Assembly: GCA_025210335.1 (NCBI GenBank)
Contig: JAOARY010000050.1
Span: 47,743-111,742 of the forward strand
DNA from: Peptostreptococcaceae bacterium
GTDB taxonomy: Bacteria; Bacillota; Clostridia; Peptostreptococcales; Peptostreptococcaceae
Direction of reading: 5' to 3'
Length of the DNA stretch: 64,000 nucleotides
The notes below the pieces were generated by a model that saw only the letters and a program-made list of their open reading frames with translations, was not told the DNA's origin and ran no database searches. Every line of letters begins with the position of its first letter. The stretch's first letter is position 1. The position numbers were made by a program, and so were the translations under genes. Of this stretch, positions 25,559 through 34,557 are shown piece by piece.

Positions 25559-26464
25559 ATGGAAAAGTATGATTTTTTAGTTGACGAAAATCATAAAAAT
25601 GAAAGACTTGATTATTTCTTATCGCAAAATTTAGATAATGAAAGCAGATCTTATATAAAATCGTTGATTAAAGATGGAAATGTATTTGTTAATGACAAAA
25701 AACAAAAACCAAGTTATAAAATTTTATTAGGTGATAAAATAACTATAGACATACCAACACCTAAGGAATTGGAAGTAATAGCTGAGGATATAAGTATAAA
25801 TATAGTTTATGAAGATGATGATTTAATAATTGTAAATAAAAAACAAGGAATGGTAGTTCATCCTGCACCAGGAAATTATGAAGGTACTTTAGTAAATGCT
25901 TTATTATATCATTGTAAAGATAATTTATCTTCTATAAATGGAGTTATAAGACCTGGTATAGTTCATAGAATAGATAAGGATACATCGGGTCTTTTGATGA
26001 TAGCTAAAAATAATAAATCTCACAATTTTTTATCAGAACAATTAAAAACACATGATATAAAAAGAGAATATCATCTTATTGTTCATGGCATTGTAAAAGA
26101 AGATGAATTTAGTATAAACAAACCAATTGGAAGAAATAAAAAAAATAGATTACAAATGGCTATTGAAAAAGATGGAAAGAATGCAATTACTCATTTTAAA
26201 GTTTTAAAACGCTTTTCAAATTATACATATTTAAAAGCAACATTAGAAACTGGAAGAACTCATCAAATTAGGGTTCATATGAAGAGTATAAACCACCCTC
26301 TTTTAGGTGATCCGATTTATTCAAGAAATAATTCTAAATATAAATTAAATGGTCAAGTTTTACATGCCAAAACTTTGGGTTTTATACATCCTACAAAATT
26401 AGAATTTGTGGAATTTGATAGTGAATTACCAGACTATTTTAAAAAACTTTTAGATATATTATAA
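25559..26464 (+). CDS. rluD: RluD-type 23S rRNA pseudouridine synthase
   Basis: A 301-residue RluA-family enzyme with an N-terminal S4 domain (ERLDYFLSQNL, IKDGNVFVNDKKQKPSYK) and the catalytic motif GIVHRIDKDTSGLLMIAKN (Asp nucleophile), then ETGRTHQIRVHMKSINHPLLGD. Its place after lspA is the standard one for RluD/YlyB in Firmicutes. SD GGAGG. The pyr regulatory leader begins right after its stop. Confidence 0.93.
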   Translation: MEKYDFLVDENHKNERLDYFLSQNLDNESRSYIKSLIKDGNVFVNDKKQKPSYKILLGDKITIDIPTPKELEVIAEDISINIVYEDDDLIIVNKKQGMVVHPAPGNYEGTLVNALLYHCKDNLSSINGVIRPGIVHRIDKDTSGLLMIAKNNKSHNFLSEQLKTHDIKREYHLIVHGIVKEDEFSINKPIGRNKKNRLQMAIEKDGKNAITHFKVLKRFSNYTYLKATLETGRTHQIRVHMKSINHPLLGDPIYSRNNSKYKLNGQVLHAKTLGFIHPTKLEFVEFDSELPDYFKKLLDIL

Positions 26465-26493
26465 TTGACTAACTAAGTTTATTATGATATCCT
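26465..26493 (+). promoter_or_regulatory. Promoter of pyrR
   Basis: TTGACT, 17-base spacer, TATCCT, with an extended TG one base before the -10. It starts right after the rluD stop, so the pyr leader is about 165 nt. Confidence 0.5.
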
Positions 26494-26511
26494 AAAAAGG
26501 ATAAAATTTAA

Positions 26512-26626
26512 TCCACTTTTAATTCAGTACAGAGAGACTGGAAAGGAAGAAAATCTTTTTAATATTATATATATATAATATTTTTTAGTGAACAATCCTA
26601 TCTGGCTTTTTGCCAGATTTTTTATT
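26512..26626 (+). promoter_or_regulatory. PyrR-binding transcription attenuator in the pyrR leader
   Basis: CAGTACAGAGAGACTG with flanking TTTT/AAAGG is the conserved PyrR-binding (anti-antiterminator) loop. About 60 bases later a terminator stem TCTGGC/GCCAGA (26601-26617) is followed by ATTTTTTATT. With UMP, PyrR should hold the binding loop and favour termination; otherwise an antiterminator allows read-through into pyrR. Confidence 0.88.
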
Positions 26627-26651
26627 ATAAAAATCTAAATACTGATATTAG

Positions 26652-27194
<543 letters not shown>

Positions 27195-27210
27195 AATTTA
27201 ATAAGAAGCA

Positions 27211-27290
27211 CCTTTTTAATCAGTTCAGAGAAGCTGAAAAAGGGAGAAGTTAAACTTCTTCCTTAAAGGAAATTAAGGGAGGATTTTTTT
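27211..27290 (+). promoter_or_regulatory. Second PyrR-binding RNA element, before the uracil permease
   Basis: CCTTTTT/AAAAAGG (27211-27217 and 27237-27243) encloses CAGTTCAGAGAAGCTG, the PyrR loop. Downstream are the hairpins AGAAGT/ACTTCT and CCTTAA/TTAAGG; the latter takes part of the SD (AAGGGAGG). There is no T-run terminator, so control may be translational. Confidence 0.8.
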
Positions 27291-28538
27291 ATGTCTGAAA
27301 GAATAATTAGTAATAAGCAGGAGTTTGACTTTTTTAATATTTTAAGCAAATGTAAGTATTTTATATTGGCTATACAACATTTACTGGCTATGTTTGGAGC
27401 AACGGTTTTGGTACCTATATTAACAGGATTTGATGTTTCAGTTGCTTTAGTTTGTGCAGGGATAGGAACTTTGAGTTTTCACTTTATAACTAAAAATAAA
27501 GTGCCAGTATTTTTAGGTTCTTCATTTGCGTTTATTCCAGTTATAATAGCAGTAAGAGAACAGTTTGGAGATTTAGCATATGCGCAAGGCGGAATAATTG
27601 TTTCGGGATTAGCATATATAGCAATGTCTTTACTTGTAAAAAAATTTGGAGTTGAAAAAATAAAGAGTTTATTTCCAGATTATATAGTAGGATCTATGAT
27701 TATAGTAATAGGACTTAATCTAGTTCCAGTAGCGTTTAATATGGCATCGAGCAATATTTTAATAGCATCTATAACTTTATTAACAGCTGTTTGTATAAGT
27801 AAATTTGCAAATGGATTTTTAAAGCAATTATCAATTATTATAGCTATATTCTTAGGGTACTTTGTAGCTTTTAGCATGGGATTGGTGGACTTAACAGCGG
27901 TAAAAGAATCAAATATTCTTATAATGCCAAGTTTGAGAACTCCAAAATTTGATTTAGGAGCAATTCTTATGATTGCACCAGTAGTGTTGGCTGTTTTTAT
28001 GGAGCATATTGGAGATATAACGACAAATGGTATGGTTGTTTCTAAGAATTTTTTAAAAGACCCAGGTTTAAATAGGACACTTTTAGGTGATGGTGTAGCA
28101 ACTATGATTGCTGGATTTTTAGGTGGGCCTGCAAATACTACTTATGGAGAAAATACTGGAGTATTAGCAGTTACCAAAAATTATGATCCTAAAATACTTA
28201 GAATAGCAGCTTTATTTGCAATAATTCTAGGATTTGTAGGAAAGCTAGGTTCTTTAATTCAAACAATACCTGTATGTGTTATGGGTGGTATTAGTCTTAT
28301 GCTTTTTAGTATGATTTCTTTAGTAGGATTTAAAACTTTAAAAAATACAAAGGATAAATACGATTATAAAAAATATATAATAATGTTTGTTATTATATTT
28401 GTAGGTCTTATAGCACCAAATACGAAAGAATATTTAAATATGGATATAGGAATAAAAATAACTAATGAAATTAGTCTTAGCGGGCTTAGCTTAGCTTCTT
28501 TGCTAGGAGTAGTATTAAATAAAGTCTTAAATAAATAA
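27291..28538 (+). CDS. uraA: Uracil permease (NCS2 family)
   Basis: A 415-residue membrane transporter with about 12-14 hydrophobic segments, importing uracil with protons. It has AIQHLLAMFGATVLVPILTG at the N-terminus, FLGSSFAFIPVI, VFMEHIGDITTNG and GGPANTTYGENTGVLAVTK (substrate-site Glu/Asn). AGGGAGG before the ATG, which the leader RNA can partly mask. It follows pyrR by about 100 bases holding a PyrR element, so uptake is tied to the pyrimidine nucleotide pool. Also called pyrP in Bacillus. Confidence 0.95.
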   Translation: MSERIISNKQEFDFFNILSKCKYFILAIQHLLAMFGATVLVPILTGFDVSVALVCAGIGTLSFHFITKNKVPVFLGSSFAFIPVIIAVREQFGDLAYAQGGIIVSGLAYIAMSLLVKKFGVEKIKSLFPDYIVGSMIIVIGLNLVPVAFNMASSNILIASITLLTAVCISKFANGFLKQLSIIIAIFLGYFVAFSMGLVDLTAVKESNILIMPSLRTPKFDLGAILMIAPVVLAVFMEHIGDITTNGMVVSKNFLKDPGLNRTLLGDGVATMIAGFLGGPANTTYGENTGVLAVTKNYDPKILRIAALFAIILGFVGKLGSLIQTIPVCVMGGISLMLFSMISLVGFKTLKNTKDKYDYKKYIIMFVIIFVGLIAPNTKEYLNMDIGIKITNEISLSGLSLASLLGVVLNKVLNK

Positions 28539-28584
28539 TAGAATTATAAAATGAATTACTTATTATAAATAATATAATAACAAT

Positions 28585-28635
28585 AAAAAAGTGTGTAATA
28601 AAAATTAATTTTAATTTTTATTACACACTTTTTTA
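28585..28635. terminator. Bidirectional intrinsic terminator
   Basis: AAAAAAGTGTGTAATAAAAA and its inverse form a >20-bp stem with T and A runs outside. Shared by uraA (plus) and the AAA_28 gene (minus). Confidence 0.92.
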
Positions 28636-29217
28636 TTAAGCTTCAAGTTCTTTTGTTTCTTTGTATTCCAAATTTAATAATTTAAATATTTCTTTTGCTC
28701 TTTCTTTAGTTGAACCACTTACAATTTTAAAATCGACATTTTCAGATTCTAAGAAATTTAAAATAGATTCATCTATTAATTTTGCTGTTTCCTCATCTTG
28801 CCATCTAACGCCATCTTTTTCATAACCAAATTCTCTTGGTAGATAAAGAATATAATCATATCTGTTGATATCTTCAATTGCTAGAGAATATAAATCTTTT
28901 AGTATTTGAATTTCTTTTTTAGTTCGTTTTTTCTTACCAAGCATAAATCTACCATAAATATAAGGTAAGAATGTGGCATAATCTGTTAAAGCATATTCAT
29001 TATCCTCAAGATTATCTTCTAATTTTCTTTGTCCTAGATAAATTCCATATTGTTCAGAAATAGATTCTATCATACCTTTTTCTTTTAAATATTCAGTGGA
29101 ATATTCAAGTGCATAATCAACATTGATACCTATGATTTTCATTTCAACATATAAATGTTGGATTAATGTAGTTTTTCCGCATCTTGGTCCACCTAAAACC
29201 GCTATTCTTTTTGCCAT
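28636..29217 (-). CDS. AAA_28 family P-loop ATPase (NadR/Ttd14-like)
   Basis: A 193-residue single-domain P-loop protein: MAKRIAVLGGPRCGKTTLIQ (Walker A GGPRCGKT), then VDYALEYSTEYLKEKGM, LTDYATFLPYIYGRFMLGKK and YDYILYLPREFGYEKDGVRWQ. The pattern matches AAA_28, which includes the nucleoside-kinase domain of NadR; a substrate kinase or GTP/ATP switch are both possible. ATG 29217 is chosen because GGAG lies 8 bases upstream; the GTG at 29226 is part of the SD. Function unknown. Confidence 0.7.
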   Translation of the reverse strand: MAKRIAVLGGPRCGKTTLIQHLYVEMKIIGINVDYALEYSTEYLKEKGMIESISEQYGIYLGQRKLEDNLEDNEYALTDYATFLPYIYGRFMLGKKKRTKKEIQILKDLYSLAIEDINRYDYILYLPREFGYEKDGVRWQDEETAKLIDESILNFLESENVDFKIVSGSTKERAKEIFKLLNLEYKETKELEA

Positions 29218-29276
29218 TTTTTTCACTCCAAATAAAATTCATATTAAAACACATATTTAATTATACAAAATATGAA

Positions 29277-29312
29277 TTTAAAAATAAAGGAAAATTTAAA
29301 TTTTCCTTTATT
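29277..29312 (-). terminator. Intrinsic terminator of rqcH
   Basis: On the minus strand AATAAAGGAAAATTTAAATT and its inverse complete a palindromic stem overlapping the rqcH stop, followed by TTTTTAAA. Confidence 0.75.
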
Positions 29313-31095
29313 CATCAAGATCTATTTCTAATATATTATTCTTTATTTTTACAATATCTTCTTCATTTGGAGTAACATAAATAGTTTTATTTGTTTCATA
29401 GACAACCATTCCTGGTTTGGATTTATTAGGTTTTTTTAAGTTTTTAACTCTTGTATAATCAACAGGGACATTTGATGATTGTCTTGCTTTACTATAATAA
29501 GCAGCTAAGAGTGAAGCTTCATATAATGTATCTTCTGGCAAATCATCTTTGTCATATTTTATGATAACATGACTACCTGGTATATCTTTTGTATGAAGCC
29601 AATAATCCATTTTATCTGCAAATTTTAAAGATAAATAATCATTTTGTTTATTATTTTTACCAACATAAATTTCTATTTTATCAGAAGATATAAATTTCTT
29701 TGGTTTTGATTCTTCTTGTTTTACTTTAGTTTTTTTCTTATTTTCATTTAGCTTAATATATTTTTCGTTTTGTAATTCATAAAAAATTTCTTCAAGTTCT
29801 ATTAAAGATTCACTATTGTTTATACTATATAGTGTATTTTCTAAATAATTTACATCTGTTTTAGTAAGTTTTATTTGTTTATTCAATTCTTTTATTGCAT
29901 TTTTTAATTTATTATATCTTTTAAAATATTTTTGTGCATTTGAAGAAGGGGTTAAATTAACATCTAAATTTATTTTTATCAAATTATTATCATCATAATA
30001 ATTATTTACTTCTATAAATTCCATACCTTTATTTATCAGATATATATTAGCTGTTATAAGTTCACCTTTTACTTTATAAATATCTGCTTTATTTGCTCTT
30101 TTTAACTCTTCATTTTGTTTTTTTAATTTATTATAAGCTCTTTCTAATTTTTTAGTTATCAATTTTTTTAAATGAGAACTTTTTTGTTCAATTCTTTGTC
30201 TTAAATCTTTTTTATAATAATATTCATCAAGTATAAAGCTTATGCTTTGATTTTCGATATAAGATAAATCGTTAAATAAGGTAAGTTTTATAGAACTAAA
30301 ATCGATTAATTTATCAATTTTTTTATCAATCACTATACAAGGGTAATATATTTTATTTTTTATTTGAGAAAAAAGTCTAAAGAAACTATTGTAAACTCGT
30401 TCTATTTCAAATTCTTTAAGTTCAAAAACAAGTTCATTTGGATTTATATTAGATCTAAAACATATTTCTCTTGCTATAATAGGACTAATACCACTAAATG
30501 ATAATAATGCTTTTTCTAATTTGAAATTATTTGATTTTATTATATTAAAAAAATCTTTAAAATCAGAAATTTCTAGTGGACTCAATTTTTGATTTGGTGG
30601 ATTTTGATACACATGTCCAGGTATTATTTGGCGAATACCACTTATGCTAAAAGGTATTCTTTTTATGGAATCAATTATTTTATTATTATCTTTATGATAA
30701 AGGATGATATTACTGTGCTTTCCCATTATTTCTATGGTGATAATTTTTGTACTTCTTTGTTTTAGTTCATCTAAAGATTCAATATGGATATTTAATATTC
30801 TATCAAAATTAGATTGTTCTATTTTTTTTATAATTCCACTTTGTATATGTTTTCTAAGAAGCATACAAAACATAGGTGGAGATGTGGGATTTTTTTTATC
30901 ATAATCATTTGTTAGATAGATTCTAGGATTAGATGAGTTTGCACTTAAAAGTAATTTATAATTTATTTTATCTTTTCTAATATTTAAAAGTATTTCATCT
31001 TTTTCTGGTTGGTAGACCTTATCTATTTTACCATCTATCAATTTATTATTAAGCTCATATTCTAAACTATTAATAACTATTCCGTCTAATGCCAT
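29308..31095 (-). CDS. rqcH: Ribosome quality control protein RqcH (NFACT family)
   Basis: A 595-residue NEMF/Rqc2 homologue that binds stalled 50S subunits and adds C-terminal alanine tails to nascent chains. N-terminal NFACT-N: ALDGIVINSLEYELNNKLID, GKIDKVYQPEKDEI and NSSNPRIYLT. A long coiled coil spans about 290-420 with a basic linker, and the NFACT-R domain is near the C-terminus (IEIYVGKNNKQNDYLSLK, DYWLHTKDIPGSHVII). ATG 31095 has AGGAGG upstream; the longer frame to 31146 has no SD. Often annotated as fibronectin-binding protein A. Confidence 0.95.
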   Translation of the reverse strand: MALDGIVINSLEYELNNKLIDGKIDKVYQPEKDEILLNIRKDKINYKLLLSANSSNPRIYLTNDYDKKNPTSPPMFCMLLRKHIQSGIIKKIEQSNFDRILNIHIESLDELKQRSTKIITIEIMGKHSNIILYHKDNNKIIDSIKRIPFSISGIRQIIPGHVYQNPPNQKLSPLEISDFKDFFNIIKSNNFKLEKALLSFSGISPIIAREICFRSNINPNELVFELKEFEIERVYNSFFRLFSQIKNKIYYPCIVIDKKIDKLIDFSSIKLTLFNDLSYIENQSISFILDEYYYKKDLRQRIEQKSSHLKKLITKKLERAYNKLKKQNEELKRANKADIYKVKGELITANIYLINKGMEFIEVNNYYDDNNLIKINLDVNLTPSSNAQKYFKRYNKLKNAIKELNKQIKLTKTDVNYLENTLYSINNSESLIELEEIFYELQNEKYIKLNENKKKTKVKQEESKPKKFISSDKIEIYVGKNNKQNDYLSLKFADKMDYWLHTKDIPGSHVIIKYDKDDLPEDTLYEASLLAAYYSKARQSSNVPVDYTRVKNLKKPNKSKPGMVVYETNKTIYVTPNEEDIVKIKNNILEIDLDE

Positions 31096-31262
31096 GAAAA
31101 TTCCTCCTATAGATATTATATTTTTGATATAAGGGTATTTTAACATAATGTAAGTAGTATTTATTAAATATTAAATTTTTGTAACATTTATATCTGTTTT
31201 TATATCTTTTTTGGTTTTAATTATGTATACTTAATAAGTAGATTTTATTGGGAGGGATTTAT

Positions 31263-32147
31263 TTGGCTATTAGTATGACAGGTTATGGAAGAGCAGAAGG
31301 GTTAAGCGAAGATATAAATTTTTTAATAGAAAGTAAAAGTGTCAATCATAGATATTTAGATATAAATATAAGAATGCCAAAGAAATTTTCTTTTGCAGAA
31401 GAGGAAATGAAAAAAATTGTAAAGAAATATATAAAAAGAGGTAGAGTTGATTTATTTGTTAGTTATGAAAAATTAAAAGAAGAAAATTTTGATATTTTAT
31501 TGGATTTAGATTTAGCAGATAAATATCATAAATCTCTTTTGAAATTAGGAAAAGAAATAAATTTAAAGACTGATGATGTAAAAATTATGGATGTAGCTAA
31601 GTTTCCTGAAGTTGTTAAATTAAAGGAAAAAGAAGAAAATGAAGATTTGATAATGAATACAATATTAGAAGCTACTAAGCAATCTATAAAAAAATTATTT
31701 GAAATGAGAGCATTAGAAGGTAAGAAGTTAGAGGAAGATATCAAATTAAGATGCGAAACTCTAAAAGAATATATGGAAAAAATTGAAAAATTGAGTGATA
31801 CTGTAGTTTTAGATTATAAGGAAAAATTAGAAAATAGGATAAAAGATATTTTAGATAGTAATATAGAAATTGATGAAAATAAAATGGCGCATGAAGTTGC
31901 ATTTTTTGCAGATAGAAGCAATATTACCGAAGAAATAGTAAGGTTTAAAAGTCATATACAACAATTACAAAAGACCATAGACGAAGATGATGCTGTTGGT
32001 AGAAAATTAGATTTTTTAATACAGGAGATGAATAGAGAAGTAAATACTGTAGGTTCGAAATCTTCTAATTTAGATATAACAAATTTAGTTGTTAATCTAA
32101 AGAGTGAATTAGAAAAAATAAGAGAACAAATACAAAATATCGAATAA
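31263..32147 (+). CDS. yicC: YicC/YloC-family endoribonuclease
   Basis: A 294-residue protein: AISMTGYGRAEG at the start, VNHRYLDINIRMPKKFSF, RGRVDLFVSYEK, an acidic/helical middle, DENKMAHEVAFFADRSNITEE and the C-terminal block GRKLDFLIQEMNREVNTVGSKS. YicC proteins are RNases or RNase-associated factors. A TTG at 31263 follows GGAGGG by 6 bases; the upstream TTG at 31248 has no SD. First gene of the large yicC-thiN block. Confidence 0.94.
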   Translation: MAISMTGYGRAEGLSEDINFLIESKSVNHRYLDINIRMPKKFSFAEEEMKKIVKKYIKRGRVDLFVSYEKLKEENFDILLDLDLADKYHKSLLKLGKEINLKTDDVKIMDVAKFPEVVKLKEKEENEDLIMNTILEATKQSIKKLFEMRALEGKKLEEDIKLRCETLKEYMEKIEKLSDTVVLDYKEKLENRIKDILDSNIEIDENKMAHEVAFFADRSNITEEIVRFKSHIQQLQKTIDEDDAVGRKLDFLIQEMNREVNTVGSKSSNLDITNLVVNLKSELEKIREQIQNIE

Positions 32148-32159
32148 GGAGGAACTAAA

Positions 32160-32414
32160 TTGAAGCTTGTAAATATAGGGTTTGGTAATATAGTTTCAAT
32201 AAATAGAATAATTGCAATTGTTTCTCCAGAATCAGCACCAATAAAACGAATGATTCAAGAGGCAAGAAAAAAAGGATATTTAGTAGATGCGACTTATGGA
32301 AGAAGAACTAGAGCCGTTATAATTACTGATAGTGAATATATTATACTTTCAGCAGTTCAACCTGAAACAGTAGCACATAGATTAGAAGATAAAGATATCA
32401 ATATAGATATTTAA
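32160..32414 (+). CDS. remA: RemA-family DNA-binding regulator
   Basis: An 84-residue protein ([20 protein letters not shown], then [49 protein letters not shown]). RemA of Bacillus is an oligomeric DNA-binding protein that activates matrix and osmoprotection genes; it is always found between yicC and gmk. TTG start after AGGAGG. Confidence 0.95.
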   Translation: MKLVNIGFGNIVSINRIIAIVSPESAPIKRMIQEARKKGYLVDATYGRRTRAVIITDSEYIILSAVQPETVAHRLEDKDINIDI

Positions 32415-32436
32415 AATCAATTGAAAGGAGTCAAAA

Positions 32437-33060
32437 ATGGAGTTAAAAAAACAAGGTAATTTGATAGTTATTTGTGGACCATCAGCAGTTGGCAAAGGAA
32501 CTATTTGTAAAGAATTTTTAAAAACAAACAAAGATATAAAATTATCCGTATCTGCAACAACTAGAAAACCTAGAGAGGGTGAGATTAACGGGGTAAATTA
32601 TTATTTTTTAGATAAAGAAGATTTTTTAAATAAAATAGAAAACGATGAGTTTTTAGAATACGCAACTGTGTATGATAATTGTTATGGTACTCCAAAAGGA
32701 CCTGTGCTAGAAAATTTAAAGCAAGGTTATGATGTTTTACTTGAAATAGATATACAAGGTGCTATGCAAGTTAAAGAAAAATATCCAAAAGGTGTTTTTG
32801 TTTTTATATTACCACCAACATTGAAAGAATTAGAAAATAGAATAAGAAATAGAGGAACTGAAAGCAAAGAGGATATGGAAAAAAGACTTGGTTGTGCACA
32901 AGATGAAATTTTACAAGTTGAAAAATATGATTACTTTATAGTAAATGATGATTTAGTAGAAGCTACAAAGAAGTTAAATGCTATTATATTGGCAGAACAA
33001 AATAGTGTTAAAAAATATAAAAAAAATATTATAGATAAATTTAGCAAGGAGGAATTTTAA
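32437..33060 (+). CDS. gmk: Guanylate kinase
   Basis: A 207-residue enzyme phosphorylating GMP to GDP with ATP. Walker A VICGPSAVGKGTICKEF; GMP site SVSATTRKPREGEINGVNYYF and FLEYATVYDNCYGTPKGPV; lid LENRIRNRGTESKEDMEKR. AAAGGAG before the ATG. Its stop codon overlaps the rpoZ start (TAATG). Guanylate kinase is a known target of (p)ppGpp in Firmicutes; a RelQ-like synthetase is in this window. Confidence 0.97.
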   Translation: MELKKQGNLIVICGPSAVGKGTICKEFLKTNKDIKLSVSATTRKPREGEINGVNYYFLDKEDFLNKIENDEFLEYATVYDNCYGTPKGPVLENLKQGYDVLLEIDIQGAMQVKEKYPKGVFVFILPPTLKELENRIRNRGTESKEDMEKRLGCAQDEILQVEKYDYFIVNDDLVEATKKLNAIILAEQNSVKKYKKNIIDKFSKEEF

Positions 33061-33251
33061 TGTTATATCCATCAATTAACGAATTATTAACGAAGGTAGA
33101 TAATAGATATGAACTTGTTATATCTGTTGCAAAAAGATCAAGAGAAATTATAGAGGAACAAGAATCACAAGCTTACAAAGAAAAGCCTGTTTCTTTAGCT
33201 ACAGATGAGATTTATGATGGCAGACTAATGGTAAAAAAAGACGAAGAATAA
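33060..33251 (+). CDS. rpoZ: RNA polymerase omega subunit
   Basis: A 63-residue omega subunit that helps assemble beta'. It has PSINELLTKVDNRYELVISV, AKRSREI and PVSLATDEI, the conserved helical core. It overlaps gmk by one base with AAGGAGG inside the gmk end, so it is translationally coupled. Confidence 0.94.
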   Translation: MLYPSINELLTKVDNRYELVISVAKRSREIIEEQESQAYKEKPVSLATDEIYDGRLMVKKDEE

Positions 33252-33263
33252 AGAGGCGATAAT

Positions 33264-34460
33264 ATGCTTAGTGGAAAAAATATAGTTTTAGGTGTTACAG
33301 GAGGAATTGCAGTTTATAAAGCTTGTGATTTGGTTAGTAGACTTAAAAAATTAAATGCAAATGTAGATGTGATAATGACTAAAGCTGCTACAGAGTTTGT
33401 AAATCCTCTAACATTTCAAACTTTAAGTCAAAATCTTGTTAATTTAGATATGTTTGAAAAACCAGTAAAATGGGATATTGAACATATTTCACTTGCTCAA
33501 AAGGCGGATTTATTATTAATAGCTCCGGCAACAGCAAACATAATTGGAAAAATCGCAAATGGCATTTGTGATGATTTACTAACAACAACAGTAATGGCTA
33601 GTGAAGCTAAGACTCTTATAGTTCCTGCTATGAATACTAAGATGTATGAAAATAAGATAAATCAGGCAAATATATCAAAATTAAAAGAATATGGTTATGA
33701 TTTTATGGAACCAGTAACAGGATTTTTGGCATGCAAAGATGTAGGAAAAGGTAAATTTCCAGATCCTATTGACATAGTTGAAAATATAGTCGAAATATTG
33801 ATGCAAAAAAGAGATCTTGAAGGTAAAAATATACTTATAACTGCTGGGCCAACAAAAGAAAAAATTGATCCAGTAAGATATATTACTAATCACTCATCTG
33901 GTAAAATGGGTTATGCTATTGCAACTCAGGCTGTAAAAAGAGGTGCAAATGTAACTTTAATTTCAGGTGATGTTAACTTAGATGAGCCTAGGAATTTATC
34001 AAAATTCATAAAAATAGAATCGGCTATAGATATGTATAATGCTGTTATGGAAAATTTGAAATATAATGATATTATAATAAAATCAGCAGCAGTTGCAGAC
34101 TATAAACCTAAAAATATAGCAGATAAAAAAATTAAAAAAAATAATGAACCAATGATTATACAGATGGATAGAAATCCAGATATTCTAAAAGAAATTGGAA
34201 TGAGAAAAGAAGATAAAATACTTGTTGGTTTTGCAGCTGAAACCAATGATTTGATTGAAAATGCTAAAGCTAAAATAGAAAAGAAAAATTTAGATTTTAT
34301 AGTTGCTAATGATTTAACACTAAAAGGTGCAGGATTTAAAACTGATACTAATATAGTTAAAATAATAGCCAAAAATGGAGACATAAAAGATTACCCAAGA
34401 TTACAAAAATCTGAAATTGCAAATGTGATTTTAGATAGAATATTAGAAATTAAAAAATAA
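33264..34460 (+). CDS. coaBC: Bifunctional phosphopantothenoylcysteine decarboxylase / synthetase
   Basis: A 398-residue fusion for two steps of CoA synthesis. The N-terminal CoaC flavin domain has LGVTGGIAVYKACDLVSRL, HISLAQKADLLLIAPATANI, GKIANGICDDLL and PAMNTKMYEN (substrate loop). The C-terminal CoaB Rossmann domain, from about residue 185, has ITAGPTKEKIDPVRYITNHS, SSGKMGYAIA and VGFAAET. Twelve-base gap to rpoZ. A structured intercistronic region separates it from priA. Confidence 0.97.
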   Translation: MLSGKNIVLGVTGGIAVYKACDLVSRLKKLNANVDVIMTKAATEFVNPLTFQTLSQNLVNLDMFEKPVKWDIEHISLAQKADLLLIAPATANIIGKIANGICDDLLTTTVMASEAKTLIVPAMNTKMYENKINQANISKLKEYGYDFMEPVTGFLACKDVGKGKFPDPIDIVENIVEILMQKRDLEGKNILITAGPTKEKIDPVRYITNHSSGKMGYAIATQAVKRGANVTLISGDVNLDEPRNLSKFIKIESAIDMYNAVMENLKYNDIIIKSAAVADYKPKNIADKKIKKNNEPMIIQMDRNPDILKEIGMRKEDKILVGFAAETNDLIENAKAKIEKKNLDFIVANDLTLKGAGFKTDTNIVKIIAKNGDIKDYPRLQKSEIANVILDRILEIKK

Positions 34461-34464
34461 TATT

Positions 34465-34535
34465 ATGGAGCTGTAGTATTAAGAATCAAAATTACAATGG
34501 ATTGTAATTTTAAATTTTTAATAAAACAGCCCCAT
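34465..34535 (+). other. Two-tier hairpin between coaBC and priA
   Basis: Outer arms ATGGAGCTGT (34465-34474) and ACAGCCCCAT (34526-34535) pair with one mismatch. They enclose a perfect 11-bp hairpin AAAATTACAAT/ATTGTAATTTT (34488-34511) followed by AAATTTTT. The inner hairpin looks like a terminator; the outer GC-richer stem is not needed for that and suggests a folded RNA element. Confidence 0.6.
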
Positions 34536-34557
34536 TTTAAAAATGTAGGTGTTTTAT

